Below, one piece after another: positions 27,646 through 37,996 of a stretch of DNA of 64,000 nucleotides. Origin of the DNA: Vibrio sinensis (GTDB taxonomy: Bacteria > Pseudomonadota > Gammaproteobacteria > Enterobacterales > Vibrionaceae); NCBI RefSeq assembly GCF_003605645.1, contig NZ_QVMU01000020.1, positions 20,593 to 84,592 of the forward strand, in the 5' to 3' direction. A model generated the notes under the pieces. It was not told the origin of the DNA and did no database searches. It saw nothing but the letters and a program-made list of their open reading frames with translations. A program made the position numbers and the translations under genes. The stretch's first letter is position 1; every line of letters begins with the position of its first letter.

Positions 27646-27682
27646 CAGCATCAATAGATTCAATACAATGTTCAAAGATAAG

Positions 27683-29842
27683 CTAGTTAAATAGACCTTT
27701 AATCAAACCATTAATCGCTTCTTTGGTTTTTTCATCTTTGATTTTTTCGCCTAACTTCTCATCGAGTTTCTTCAAACCACGATCTAGCTCTTTTTGTGCT
27801 TTTTGTTTGAGTACATCATCAAACACCAGCTTGAACTTTGGCTTCGCCCACTCACCAGACACATTGATTGGAATGGTCAGATCTTTCAGTTCATCGATGT
27901 CTTTACCACCTTGGCCTTTCAGTGAACCTACTATCGATGTACTGATTGTAAAATCAACGGTTTCATTTAAATAATTAGCACTACCATTACCGCGGATCCG
28001 TAATAGTGGTGACTGCGCATGAAGGTTGTTAGTCGAGACAATGCCCTTGTTCAACGTCAATGTTGCCGTCATAGCACTGAAATCTGTTTTTTGAACTTCA
28101 TCTGCAACTTGAGTTTTTTGTCCTTTAAACTTGGCATAATTTTCACGAATCAACTGCGCAATGTTAATACCATTAACAGCGCCATCAGCGAAATTAATCA
28201 CAACGGTACCTGCCAAGTTTTTCTTAATACCCGTTGGCGTTAAACTCTTACCTGTCACATTTACGTCAATGTTACCCGTACCCTCTAACTTATCGTTATT
28301 GGCGACATCAACTAACAGAGGTTGGATTTTCACGCCCACGATTTGCTTACTGACTTTGTACGTTGCAGGGGTCTTACGAGCATCTAGCTGTGCAGTTGCT
28401 TTAACTGAACCACCATACAAATTGGCACTAAACGAATTAAGGTCAACCATACCTCGGTTAATCGTAAATTTAGTATTCACATCCTGCATTCGGGCATTAT
28501 TCACTTTGAACTTATCAATCAGAATGTCACCTTTAACATCCAGTGTTTTCAGCGCTGACAGATCCGGTTCCACTTCAGCTTTAGAGCTTGCTTGTGGAGA
28601 TGAGGACTGATTTTGTTCGGACGTAGCTTGTTCTGACTTAGTCGCCGCTTGTGAAACCGCATCACTCGATGTGCCTAAAAACTCATCCAAATCAATACTT
28701 GGACTATGTAGTGAGAAACGAACTTTGGGAATATCACCTAGAGTTACGTCTGCTTTACCATCTAGAGCGATTGCATTAGCCGTCAATTTCTCCAAGACAA
28801 AATTTAGGTGACTCTTATTCAAATCAAATGAAACATCAGATGTCATATCCACTTTCATTGGCGATTGTGGCAGCGTATCTCCTGTAAAATTTGCATCTAA
28901 AGTCAAATTAGAGAGTGTTATTTGACTTATTGCCTTGTCGACATTTAAAGACCCTGCGCCTTTTAAGTCGATATCAATGCCACTCGCTGCCCCTGTTACG
29001 GCATACGTTAATGCGTTTGGCTGATCGAATACAAACGTCTCTAATCCAATATTGGCTGATTCAATCTGATTTGTTGCATCATTGAAGCTCGCTTCTACAC
29101 CAATATTGCGTAGTGCGTAATCTTTAAACCCTTGATCCAATTTAAAGTCTAACTGTCCAGTCGCAGTAAACTTCTGCTGATTACTCTCCCCTTTCACTGC
29201 AAATTCAGCGTTGGTCCATTGATTGAACGCAAACTCAGAGAGATTAAATGACATGTCATAAAGTTTGGTTAGAGTACCTGTTTGCTTATCTTGTAGTTCT
29301 ACTGAAGCATTGGTCACTGTCACACCTGCTAAATGAATCGTCCAATCAGAAACTGGCGCATTCGATACCTTTTTTGATGATTCCGTATTCGCCAAGTCAC
29401 CGTTTGATGAGGTTGAAGTATTACTCTCACCTTTAGATGCCGGAGCCGCCTCTTGAGTTAGTGCATCAATATTCTTGCGCCCATCACTTAAGGTTTCGAT
29501 GAAGAATTCAGCCCCATCTAATGAAACATTGCCAATTTCTAGTTGGTTATCCAAAAGTGGTGACACAGCAATATCAATGCCAACAGAATCTACTTTGAAT
29601 AAGTTCTCTTGGCTAAACCCTTGCGGGTTTCTTAGCGCCGTTTTTCCTAATTCAAATCCAATTGATGGGAAAAACTGCCAACTGATGTCACCATCAATGA
29701 CGAGATCAAGCCCTGTTTGTTTTTTTGCTTGTTCGACGATGAGCGGTTTAAATTGGTTCGGGTTCACGAATATGACCAAAGCCAAAATAGCAGCGATGAC
29801 AATAGTGATGGGAATGGCAATAAATAGGAGTATTTTTTTCAT
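27683..29842 (-). CDS. AsmA-family outer-membrane-biogenesis protein
   Basis: Inner-membrane protein with a large periplasmic body (719 residues). N-terminal helix KKILLFIAIPITIVIAAILALVIFV, then the AsmA N-terminal domain (NPNQFKPLIVEQAKKQTGLDLVIDGDISWQFFPSIGFELGKTAL). The C-terminal AsmA_2 region is ALNKG-like (LTLNKGIVSTNNLHAQSPLLRIRGNGSANYLNETVDF). A low-complexity Ser/Gln linker near residue 400. AsmA relatives form bridges that move phospholipids to the outer membrane. The ATG at 29842 is preferred over the one at 29863, as it has AAGGA upstream. Confidence 0.88.
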   Translation of the reverse strand: MKKILLFIAIPITIVIAAILALVIFVNPNQFKPLIVEQAKKQTGLDLVIDGDISWQFFPSIGFELGKTALRNPQGFSQENLFKVDSVGIDIAVSPLLDNQLEIGNVSLDGAEFFIETLSDGRKNIDALTQEAAPASKGESNTSTSSNGDLANTESSKKVSNAPVSDWTIHLAGVTVTNASVELQDKQTGTLTKLYDMSFNLSEFAFNQWTNAEFAVKGESNQQKFTATGQLDFKLDQGFKDYALRNIGVEASFNDATNQIESANIGLETFVFDQPNALTYAVTGAASGIDIDLKGAGSLNVDKAISQITLSNLTLDANFTGDTLPQSPMKVDMTSDVSFDLNKSHLNFVLEKLTANAIALDGKADVTLGDIPKVRFSLHSPSIDLDEFLGTSSDAVSQAATKSEQATSEQNQSSSPQASSKAEVEPDLSALKTLDVKGDILIDKFKVNNARMQDVNTKFTINRGMVDLNSFSANLYGGSVKATAQLDARKTPATYKVSKQIVGVKIQPLLVDVANNDKLEGTGNIDVNVTGKSLTPTGIKKNLAGTVVINFADGAVNGINIAQLIRENYAKFKGQKTQVADEVQKTDFSAMTATLTLNKGIVSTNNLHAQSPLLRIRGNGSANYLNETVDFTISTSIVGSLKGQGGKDIDELKDLTIPINVSGEWAKPKFKLVFDDVLKQKAQKELDRGLKKLDEKLGEKIKDEKTKEAINGLIKGLFN

Positions 29843-30067
29843 TAGCAGTATCCTTGCACTCACCCCTATGCGGGCATGTTTATCATTATCGACGATCTCA
29901 ATCTAACAATCGGCATGTCGAAGAAATATGACGCTAAACTTAGCAAACAATCGCCGTATCACACATAGTTTCACTATGCATAACAATTAAGACTGTTTAG
30001 TTCAGAGTGTTAACTATTGGTATTTTAAGTATAAATCTTTTTGTGAGATAAACTTAAGACATAAAAA

Positions 30068-30090
30068 AAGTGGCACTAAAAGTGCCACTT
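30068..30090 (-). terminator. Terminator of udk
   Basis: Stem AAGTGGCAC / GTGCCACTT, loop TAAAA, T-run on the minus strand. Confidence 0.88.
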
Positions 30091-30128
30091 CTACAATAAA
30101 AAATAAAGCGTTAAATGCTAAGTTATCG

Positions 30129-30770
30129 TTAAGATTTCAGCAATTTAGCAATATGAGCTTTAAGTACATCGATCGCAATTCGGTTCTTACCACCACGTGG
30201 GACGATAATATCGGCATGCTGTTTTGACGGTTCAATGAACTGCATAAACATAGGACGAACAGTTTGTTGGTACTGCTTTAGTACCGAATCCATAGTACGG
30301 CCACGTTCTTCCACATCACGCTTAACACGACGCAATAAACAGATATCAAGCGGGGTATCCATAAAGACACTAGCGTGCATCAACTTACGTAAACGAGGAT
30401 CAGTCAGAAGTAAAATACCTTCCAAAATGATCACTTTTTTAGGCGTTAGTTGAGTCGTATTAGAGGTACGAGTGTGCTCTGTGTAACTGTACTCTGGTAC
30501 TTCAACCGCTTCACCTTTGATCAACTGCTCTAGGTGTTCACAAAGAAGATCATGATCGAGAGCATTTGGGTGGTCATAATTCGTTTTTACACGCTCTTCC
30601 ATGCTGAGGTGACTTTGATCGTTGTAGTAGCAATCTTCCGTAATCACACCAATTTGATGGTCGCCTACTTTTGCACGAAGTTCATTGTAAATCGTACTAG
30701 CAATTAAGCTCTTACCAGAAGCAGACGCGCCAGCGATACCGACGATGACACATTGACTATTATCAGACAT
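30129..30770 (-). CDS. udk: Uridine/cytidine kinase
   Basis: Phosphorylates uridine and cytidine in pyrimidine salvage (213 residues, the family size). P-loop GIAGASASGKS at residues 9-19, DCYYNDQSHL and NYDHPNALDHDLL nucleoside-site motifs, and RRVKRDVEERGR in the lid. A separate gene from udp (34.5 kb), but same salvage pathway. Confidence 0.96.
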   Translation of the reverse strand: MSDNSQCVIVGIAGASASGKSLIASTIYNELRAKVGDHQIGVITEDCYYNDQSHLSMEERVKTNYDHPNALDHDLLCEHLEQLIKGEAVEVPEYSYTEHTRTSNTTQLTPKKVIILEGILLLTDPRLRKLMHASVFMDTPLDICLLRRVKRDVEERGRTMDSVLKQYQQTVRPMFMQFIEPSKQHADIIVPRGGKNRIAIDVLKAHIAKLLKS

Positions 30771-30996
30771 TATTCTTGCACCCGATGAATTTTGGTGGGG
30801 AAACTAGGTAAACCGCCCGATTATAGGGAGTTCACTATCGATATACTAGTCAAGAAGTAAGATAATCGCCAAGCTCAATAAAAATGGAATAAGATAAATT
30901 AACGCAAACGTTTAGCAAGCATAAAAACCCTATCCCATTGTCTTTGATGTCCTAATTACTCTCGTCGAACACGCATCTCGACGTGACTTAGGTGTA

Positions 30997-32073
30997 TCAA
31001 TCTACCAAGGTAAAACTGATTGCTTCAGGCTTCACCGTTCCGCGCCAAAATAATCGTGCACAAACCGATTCCGCTAATGCCAAATATTCTTCTGTATGCT
31101 CAGATTCAGGTCTTGCTACTACTGTTGGGCAACCATTATCAACATCTTCACGTACAGCAATATGTAATGGGATCTGAGCTAATAAGTCTAAACCGTATTC
31201 AGCCGACATTTTTTCCGCACCACCAGCGCCAAAAATGTGTTCTTTTTCTCCGCAATGGCTGCAAATGTGGTAGCTCATATTTTCAACTAAACCAACAACT
31301 GGCACATCCATTTTACTGAACATTGCCGCACCTTTACGTGCATCTGCTAACGCAAGATCTTGTGGTGTCGTGACAATTACCGCGCCAGTCACTGGAATTT
31401 GTTGACCCAGCGACAATTGAATGTCACCCGTACCCGGTGGCATATCGACGATAAGGTAATCCAAATCTGGCCATTCAGTCTCATTGACAAGTTGCCCTAA
31501 TGCTTTTGCTGCCATCGGGCCACGCCAAATTGCAGCATCATCTTTTGAAATGAGGTATCCAATAGAATGCGTATAAATACCGTGAGCAAAGATAGGCTGC
31601 ATCCATTTGTTATCACGAACTTCAGGGTGCGCATCCAGTTGACCTAACATAAGCGGAACGGAAGGGCCGTAAATATCCGCATCAAGCAGTCCGACAGTTG
31701 CTCCAGACTGAGCAATCGCCAATGCTAAGTTAACGGATGTTGTCGACTTACCTACGCCACCTTTGCCAGAACTGACAGCAATAATATTTTTCACCCCTTT
31801 TAACGCAGAGGTTGCAGGTGTTTCTAATGCTTTAGGCACTACCTTAATTTGGTAATTAAATGCGGTCACTTGTTGAGAAGCTTGCTGAGATTGAATCCAT
31901 CCATTCAGGGCAGCAACTAAATCATTTGCTGCGTACGGGATCTCAATTAAAAAATACCCATTTGGGTCAACCGTGACGAGATTAGGCTCATCAGCCCAAC
32001 CAGGGGTTAAATTTGGGTGACGAAAATCGTCTAACCAATCACAAAAATCTTGCTTTGAAGTAAACTGACGCAT
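30997..32073 (-). CDS. apbC: Mrp/ApbC-type iron-sulfur cluster carrier ATPase
   Basis: ParA-like ATPase that carries Fe-S clusters to target proteins (358 residues). Deviant Walker A SSGKGGVGKSTTSVNLA at about residue 105, Walker B LIVDMPPGTGD and the cluster-binding CxxC in MSYHICSHCGEK. An N-terminal MIP18-like region is shortened. Strong TAAGGAGG site. Divergent from metG, which is the usual gammaproteobacterial order. Confidence 0.94.
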   Translation of the reverse strand: MRQFTSKQDFCDWLDDFRHPNLTPGWADEPNLVTVDPNGYFLIEIPYAANDLVAALNGWIQSQQASQQVTAFNYQIKVVPKALETPATSALKGVKNIIAVSSGKGGVGKSTTSVNLALAIAQSGATVGLLDADIYGPSVPLMLGQLDAHPEVRDNKWMQPIFAHGIYTHSIGYLISKDDAAIWRGPMAAKALGQLVNETEWPDLDYLIVDMPPGTGDIQLSLGQQIPVTGAVIVTTPQDLALADARKGAAMFSKMDVPVVGLVENMSYHICSHCGEKEHIFGAGGAEKMSAEYGLDLLAQIPLHIAVREDVDNGCPTVVARPESEHTEEYLALAESVCARLFWRGTVKPEAISFTLVD

Positions 32074-32231
32074 AGGCCCTCCTTATTCCCCCATCGTACC
32101 ACCTCGTCAACAACGACAGAACCCCAAAAAAACTAAGGTAATGGCCCAGTAGACACCTTGGAGTTAGAGGTTTCATGGGTTAGTATTATCCATCAAATTT
32201 TTATACCTATCGAGATAAGCGAATATTAAGT

Positions 32232-34304
32232 ATGGCAAACGATCCAAGACTCTCTACTCCAAGGAAATTATTGGTAACTTGTGCCCTTCCGTACGCTAAC
32301 GGTTCGATTCACCTAGGTCACATGCTTGAGCATATTCAAGCTGACATTTGGGTTCGTTACCAACGCCTACGTGGCAACACGGTTAACTTTATCTGTGCTG
32401 ATGACGCTCACGGCACACCTATCATGCTTAAAGCGCAACAGATGGGTATCTCACCAGAAGAGATGATTGCGGCTGTAAGTGAAGAGCACCAAAAAGACTT
32501 TGCCGGCTTCGATATTAGTTTCGACAACTACCACAGCACACACTCAGATGAGAACCGCGAATTGGCTTCTCACATTTACCTTGAACTGAAGAAAAATGGC
32601 TTTATTTCAAGCCGTACAATCTCTCAGTTATTTGATCCTGAAAAAGAAATGTTCTTACCTGACCGTTTCGTAAAAGGAACTTGTCCTAAGTGTAAATCTG
32701 AAGACCAATACGGCGATAACTGTGATAACTGTGGCGAAACCTACAGCCCAACAGAACTGATTAACCCGAAATCAGCGGTATCTGGCGCAACTCCAATCAT
32801 GAAAGATTCGGAGCACTTCTTCTTCGATCTTCCTCAATTTGAAAGCATGCTAAAAGAGTGGACTCGCTCTGGCTCACTTCAAAATGAAACTGCGAACAAG
32901 ATGCAAGAATGGTTTGAATCAGGCCTACAACAGTGGGATATCTCTCGTGATGCGCCTTACTTTGGCTTCGAGATCCCTGGTGAAACCAATAAGTTCTTCT
33001 ACGTTTGGCTAGATGCTCCAATTGGTTACATGGGTTCATTCAAGAACTTATGTGATAAACGTGACGATCTAGATTTCGATGAGTACTGGAAGAAAGACAG
33101 CACAACTGAGCTTTATCACTTCATCGGTAAAGACATCGTTTACTTCCACAGCCTATTCTGGCCTGCAATGCTAGATGGTTCTGGTTTCCGTAAGCCAAAC
33201 AATGTATTCGTACACGGTTATGTAACGGTGAACGGCGCAAAAATGTCTAAGTCGAAAGGGACATTTGTTAAAGCAAGTACATACCTACAACACTTAGATC
33301 CTGAGTGTCTACGTTACTACTACGCAGCAAAACTAAACAGCCGCATCGATGACCTAGATCTTAACCTTGAAGACTTCACTCAGCGTGTAAACGCAGACGT
33401 AGTGAACAAGATTGTTAACCTAGCATCTCGTAACGCTGGCTTCATCGCGAAACGTTTTGACGGCAAGCTATCTGCAAACTTTGCAGAACCTGAGCTCTAC
33501 AACGAATTCGTTGCAGCAGCAGAGCGAATTGGCAATCTCTACGAAACACGTGAATTTGGCCGTGCTATTCGTGAAATCACTGCACTAGCTGACAAAGCAA
33601 ACCAATATGTTGATGAAAAAGCACCTTGGGTTGTAGCGAAAGAAGAAGGTAAAGACCAAGAGCTTCAGGAGATCTGTTCTGTTGGTATCAACTTGTTCCG
33701 CGTACTGATCGCTTACCTAAAACCAGTTATGCCAGAATTAACAGCACGTACTGAAGCGTTCTTAAACGAAGAGTTAACTTGGGAAAGCATTGCTCAGCCA
33801 TTAACTGACCATGAAGTGACTAAGTTCAAAGCTCTATTTAACCGTATCGATCCTAAAAACATCGAAGCGATGATCGAAGCATCTAAAGAAGATGCGGCGG
33901 CAGAAATGGCAGCAAAAGAACAAGCAGAAGCGGCTAAATCAGCAGGTGCAACTGAGCTAAGTAAAGATCCTATCGCTGAAGAAATCGAGTTTGATGACTT
34001 CGCGAAAGTAGATATTCGTGTTGCTCGCATCATCTCATGTGAAGCAGTACCAAAAGCTGACAAGCTATTAAAATTCCAATTAGATATTGGCGGTGAAACA
34101 CGTCAAGTCTTCTCTGGCATTAAGTCAGCGTACACACCTGAAGAGTTAGAAGGTAAGTTAACTGTTATGGTTGCTAACCTAAAACCTCGTAAGATGAAAT
34201 TTGGTATGTCTGAGGGTATGATCCTAGCAGCAGGCCCTGGTGGTAGCGAGCTTTGGATTCTTGAGCCACATGACGGTGCTCAACCTGGCATGCGCGTAAT
34301 GTAA
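32232..34304 (+). CDS. metG: Methionyl-tRNA synthetase
   Basis: Charges tRNA-Met (690 residues). HIGH-type motif GSIHLGHMLEH, zinc knuckle CPKCKSEDQYGDNCDNCGE, the KMSKSKGTF loop at about residue 335, and a C-terminal tRNA-binding (EMAP-like) domain from about 590 (FAKVDIRVARIISCEAVPKADKLLKF). An Ala-rich linker precedes that domain. Confidence 0.97.
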   Translation: MANDPRLSTPRKLLVTCALPYANGSIHLGHMLEHIQADIWVRYQRLRGNTVNFICADDAHGTPIMLKAQQMGISPEEMIAAVSEEHQKDFAGFDISFDNYHSTHSDENRELASHIYLELKKNGFISSRTISQLFDPEKEMFLPDRFVKGTCPKCKSEDQYGDNCDNCGETYSPTELINPKSAVSGATPIMKDSEHFFFDLPQFESMLKEWTRSGSLQNETANKMQEWFESGLQQWDISRDAPYFGFEIPGETNKFFYVWLDAPIGYMGSFKNLCDKRDDLDFDEYWKKDSTTELYHFIGKDIVYFHSLFWPAMLDGSGFRKPNNVFVHGYVTVNGAKMSKSKGTFVKASTYLQHLDPECLRYYYAAKLNSRIDDLDLNLEDFTQRVNADVVNKIVNLASRNAGFIAKRFDGKLSANFAEPELYNEFVAAAERIGNLYETREFGRAIREITALADKANQYVDEKAPWVVAKEEGKDQELQEICSVGINLFRVLIAYLKPVMPELTARTEAFLNEELTWESIAQPLTDHEVTKFKALFNRIDPKNIEAMIEASKEDAAAEMAAKEQAEAAKSAGATELSKDPIAEEIEFDDFAKVDIRVARIISCEAVPKADKLLKFQLDIGGETRQVFSGIKSAYTPEELEGKLTVMVANLKPRKMKFGMSEGMILAAGPGGSELWILEPHDGAQPGMRVM

Positions 34305-34320
34305 TAACGGCTACAGTCTA

Positions 34321-34350
34321 AAAATCCTCGCTTCGGCGGGGATTTTTTTC
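34321..34350 (+). terminator. Terminator of metG with UUCG tetraloop
   Basis: Stem AAAATCCTCGC / GCGGGGATTTT closed by C(UUCG)G, the extra-stable tetraloop, followed by a T tract. Confidence 0.9.
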
Positions 34351-34434
34351 ATCTGTTGCTCTCAGCGTCATGCTCAAAATGAAACAGGCCCGAACCTCAA
34401 ACAAAGTTAGCACTGCCAAGTTAACACCAACAAA

Positions 34435-34461
34435 AAAGTCACCTAATAAATAGGTGACTTT
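34435..34461 (-). terminator. Terminator of udp
   Basis: Perfect 11-bp stem AAAGTCACCTA / TAGGTGACTTT with a 5-nt loop. T-run on the minus strand; 30 bases past the udp stop. Confidence 0.88.
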
Positions 34462-34491
34462 CTAATTCAAATCAAGCGATGCTAGTGAAAG

Positions 34492-35250
34492 TTAAAGCAT
34501 CTTGCGCGCTGCTTCCACGACCACTTTAATTGAACGAGCTTCTGTCTCTTTTAGCGTGGCATGATCTGGGATCTCTTTTTGAGTACGGTTAATTATTACG
34601 CCTGCTACACAACCTGCTTTTAAACCCGAACTTGCACACATAGTTAAAAGCGTTGCTGATTCCATCTCAAAGTTCAACACCCCCATCTCTTGCCATTCTT
34701 TCATTGACCCTTGGAAACGATGCACAACACGGCCTGTAAAAGTGTCATAACGCTCTTGTCCTGGGTAGAAAGTATCACTCGAAGCGGTAACGCCCATATG
34801 AACCGTCGCACCTGATTCTTCCACTGCCGCTTTCATTGCTGTTGCAACAGAGAAATCCGCGACTGCTGGGAACTCCATTGGAGCGAAATGCAAGCTTGCA
34901 CCGTCTAAACGTACCGAACCGGTAGTCACAATCATGTCACCAACGTTAACATGAGGTTGGATAGCACCCGTTGTGCCAACACGTAGGAACGTACGTACGC
35001 CTAACTGAGCCAATTCTTCTACCGCAATCGACGTTGATGGTCCACCAATACCAGTAGAACAAACGACAACCGGTTTACCATCAAGCTCTGCACGGTAAAG
35101 CGTATATTCACGATGGCTAGCAAGAAAAACAGGGTTATCCATCTCTTCGGCAATTTTTTGAACACGCGCCGGATCACCCGGAATAATAGCTAATGTTGCG
35201 CCAGCAAGATCGACTTCAGTAATACCAAGGTGAAAAACAGCTTGAGACAT
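34492..35250 (-). CDS. udp: Uridine phosphorylase
   Basis: Cleaves uridine to uracil and ribose-1-phosphate (252 residues; E. coli Udp is 253). NP-I family motifs: HLGITEVDLAGA, ALVPGDP-like IIPGDPARV, STGIGGPSTSIAVEEL, and FEMESATLLTM. An in-frame start lies at 35370, but the ATG at 35250 has AAGGAG at 8-nt spacing and matches the family start. A CRP-like site lies about 110 bases upstream. Confidence 0.95.
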   Translation of the reverse strand: MSQAVFHLGITEVDLAGATLAIIPGDPARVQKIAEEMDNPVFLASHREYTLYRAELDGKPVVVCSTGIGGPSTSIAVEELAQLGVRTFLRVGTTGAIQPHVNVGDMIVTTGSVRLDGASLHFAPMEFPAVADFSVATAMKAAVEESGATVHMGVTASSDTFYPGQERYDTFTGRVVHRFQGSMKEWQEMGVLNFEMESATLLTMCASSGLKAGCVAGVIINRTQKEIPDHATLKETEARSIKVVVEAARKML

Positions 35251-35355
35251 AAAATGCTCCTTAGGTTCGGCGAATAACGCTATCGAGTTGATTAGGTTTC
35301 GCTCAATTAATTCATGGGGTACACAATCACTGTAACGAAGTTGCCTGAACTCATT

Positions 35356-35371
35356 AGTGATCAAATTCACA
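35356..35371. promoter_or_regulatory. CRP site upstream of udp
   Basis: AGTGA-TCAAAT-TCACA, 9 of 10 core positions with 6-bp spacing. E. coli udp is controlled by CRP with CytR, so this is expected. Confidence 0.65.
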
Positions 35372-35512
35372 TTTAAAAAGGTAATGATTTAAAGAATTAC
35401 ACGAACAAACGGTTGGCATCACATTATCTTAACTCTCAAATGAATCTATATGCACACCCATCGTCGTAATAACCATTCATTGCAACTATCGCAACAGCCA
35501 TGCCAGTAACAA

Positions 35513-35538
35513 AGCCACTACATCAAAACGTAGTGGCT
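35513..35538 (-). terminator. Probable terminator of zntA-like gene
   Basis: Stem AGCCACTAC / GTAGTGGCT with an 8-nt loop, 30 bases past the stop. The T tail is weak. Confidence 0.6.
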
Positions 35539-35568
35539 AAATTGAGCTCATTAATGATAGAAGATAAT

Positions 35569-37872
35569 TTATTCTTTAGGTTTGAACTTGAGCAACCTTA
35601 ACGCATTAAGTGTCACAATAGCCGTCGCTCCACTATCCGCTAAAACAGCAACCCATAATCCAGTAATCCCCATTAAGCTCGTTACTAAGAAGATCCCTTT
35701 CAACCCCAGTGCCAATGCGATATTTTGGCGAATGTTACTCAATGTCGCGCGAGACAATTCTATCATCACCGCCAATTCCGCAAGACGATTATGTGTTAGA
35801 GCGGCATCTGCGGTCTCTAGAGCGACATCAGTACCGCCACCCATCGCAATACCAATGCTCGCAGCTTTCATGGCTGGTGCATCATTGATACCGTCACCGA
35901 CCATGGCAACATTTGCTTTACTCGACAAGGATTCAACATAGTGCACCTTGTCTTGTGGTAATAAACTCGCTTTATAATCAATCCCAATCATGGTGCTCAT
36001 TGCCGCTGCACTTCTTGGATTATCCCCTGTCAGCATCAATGATTTGATACCCAGTTTTTCTAGCTGCTGTACCGCTTCAGCCGCACCCTCACGCAAGGTA
36101 TCTCGCCAAGCGATAATACCAATCACTTGTTTTTGTTCCGCTAGAGCAACAACGACGGTTTTCCCTTCATTTTCGAGTTCTTGAACCTGATTTTGCCAAT
36201 CTAATGGTAGCTCTATGTCTAACTTACTCGGCGCGACAACACGATATTCAACGCCATCAATAATGCCACTAACACCGCTACCAATCATGGCTTGCTTATC
36301 CATCGCTTCAGGCAATACGAGTTGAAGTTCTTTTGCCTTACGCACTAGAGATACTGCGAGTGGATGACTAGAGCCGACTTCAATCGCCGCGGTTTTTGTC
36401 AATAGCTCATCTTGAGTTAAGCTTGAAATCGCAATGATATCGGTCACTTCTGGTTTGCCCATGGTTAAAGTGCCAGTTTTATCAAAAGCCACCATCTCCA
36501 CTTTACCCAGTTGCTCTAATGCAGCCCCCCCTTTGATTAAAGCACCACGACGTGCTGCTGCTGCTAACCCGGAAGTAATCGCGGCTGGTGTTGAGATCAC
36601 TAACGCACATGGACACGCAATTAAAAGTAATGCTAAACCTCGGTATACCCAAGTTTCCCATGGCTGTGCAAAAAGCATCGGTGGCACTAAAATAACGAGT
36701 AGAGCAACCAACATCATTAACGGTGTGTACCAACGGCTGAATCTATCCAAAAATCGTTCTAATGGTGCTTTACGAGATTCGGCCTCTTCAATCAAATGCA
36801 AAATACGGTCAATCGCATTTTCACCTTGCTTGGATGTAATCGTAAAACGCACCACTTTATCTACGACCACGGCACCAGCCATAACCGCATCACCATCAAA
36901 TCGTTCAACAGGAATAGATTCTCCTGTCAAAGCACTTTCATCAAAACTAGCTGTACCACTGTTTAATCGACCATCTGCTGGTAAACGCGCCCCCGGAGCA
37001 ACTTCGATAACGTCGCCAGGGTTAAGCTCACTTGCTGCGACTTCAACACGCTCACCATTGACTATTTTGATTGCAGATTCTGGCACTAACTCCATTAGCG
37101 CCTGTACACCGCTCCTTGCTCGAGATGCGGCGAAAGCTTCGAGACGCTCACCAATGAGAAAGAGTAAAAGCACCATGGCAGCTTCAACTGTTTCACCTAA
37201 ATAGAGCGCCCCTAAAGCCGCGACACTCATTAGAGTTTCAATGGCAAATGGTGTACCTGATTTTGCCAAAACAATGGCTTTTTTTCCGATAGGATATAGA
37301 CCAGCCAAACAGGTCAAAACAAACAGCCATTCACTCACTTGAGGAACGATAGGTTTAAGCAACGCCGCGATTGCCATAGCAGAAGCGATAGCGATAATTT
37401 GCGCGTTTTGTCGGAAGATAGCTTTCCAACCTAACGGGGCATTTTTCTTACCTTTAGAAGCGGGATCCGAGTACGTAAACCCAGTATCGAGAATGGTTTG
37501 TTCCACAAGGGGAGCGACGGCGGCATCATTACTTTGAATGACCAATTTTTCGGTCGCAAAAAGAACTTTAGCATCGAGAACACCAGCAACTTTGCGTACT
37601 GCTGTTTCAATTTTTTTGGCACATGATGGGCAATCCATCCCATCAATCTTCCAGCTTTGAGTAAATGTACTGTTCGATAACGCTGGGGAGTCACTTTCCT
37701 CATCGACAGGGTCACTATGAGAACCACAACCGTCAGAGGCACAACAACCCGCTTCGCTTGTTGTTACTCCCGCCATTTTAATCGACGTGATTTTTGGCAT
37801 TGCACAAGAATCTTGGGCATTCTGTGGCGCTGTTACTTTAGTTGAACAGCAATCTTTGTGTTTTGAACACAT
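35569..37872 (-). CDS. zntA: Zn2+/Cd2+/Pb2+-exporting P1B-type ATPase
   Basis: Inner-membrane heavy-metal pump (767 residues). A Cys/His-rich N-terminus (CSKHKDCCSTK, GCCASDGCGSH) precedes an HMA domain with GMDCPSCAKK. P-type motifs follow in order: ALTGESIPVE, the membrane CPC in IACPCALVIS, the phospho-Asp DKTGTLT, SSHPLAVS and GDGINDAPA. The CPC and the upstream ZntR-type operator point to Zn/Cd/Pb export rather than copper. The N-terminal Cys clusters are longer than in E. coli ZntA and could be an extra metal-binding tail. Confidence 0.93.
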   Translation of the reverse strand: MCSKHKDCCSTKVTAPQNAQDSCAMPKITSIKMAGVTTSEAGCCASDGCGSHSDPVDEESDSPALSNSTFTQSWKIDGMDCPSCAKKIETAVRKVAGVLDAKVLFATEKLVIQSNDAAVAPLVEQTILDTGFTYSDPASKGKKNAPLGWKAIFRQNAQIIAIASAMAIAALLKPIVPQVSEWLFVLTCLAGLYPIGKKAIVLAKSGTPFAIETLMSVAALGALYLGETVEAAMVLLLFLIGERLEAFAASRARSGVQALMELVPESAIKIVNGERVEVAASELNPGDVIEVAPGARLPADGRLNSGTASFDESALTGESIPVERFDGDAVMAGAVVVDKVVRFTITSKQGENAIDRILHLIEEAESRKAPLERFLDRFSRWYTPLMMLVALLVILVPPMLFAQPWETWVYRGLALLLIACPCALVISTPAAITSGLAAAARRGALIKGGAALEQLGKVEMVAFDKTGTLTMGKPEVTDIIAISSLTQDELLTKTAAIEVGSSHPLAVSLVRKAKELQLVLPEAMDKQAMIGSGVSGIIDGVEYRVVAPSKLDIELPLDWQNQVQELENEGKTVVVALAEQKQVIGIIAWRDTLREGAAEAVQQLEKLGIKSLMLTGDNPRSAAAMSTMIGIDYKASLLPQDKVHYVESLSSKANVAMVGDGINDAPAMKAASIGIAMGGGTDVALETADAALTHNRLAELAVMIELSRATLSNIRQNIALALGLKGIFLVTSLMGITGLWVAVLADSGATAIVTLNALRLLKFKPKE

Positions 37873-37952
37873 AATACTATCTCCATGTTTTGATGGACAA
37901 ACGAAGTCAGAATTCGCGTTTGAACATCATGCTATCTATGTTATTTGAGACA

Positions 37953-37984
37953 AGCATAAACCTTGGAGTCTACTCCAAGGTCAA
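37953..37984 (-). promoter_or_regulatory. MerR-family (ZntR-like) promoter/operator of zntA
   Basis: On the minus strand -35 TTGACC (37984-37979) and -10 TATGCT (37958-37953) with a 20-bp spacer, typical of MerR-family promoters. The spacer holds a perfect dyad, ACCTTGGAGT / ACTCCAAGGT around CT, close to the ZntR consensus. No zntR gene is in the window. Confidence 0.85.
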
Positions 37985-37996
37985 CATGTTTTTGAG

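Noticed and set aside
28161..28610. 149-codon plus-strand frame inside the AsmA gene
   Set aside because: Antisense shadow with no start signal.
36434..37204. 256-codon plus-strand frame within zntA
   Set aside because: Antisense shadow of a well-supported gene; composition unlike a real protein.
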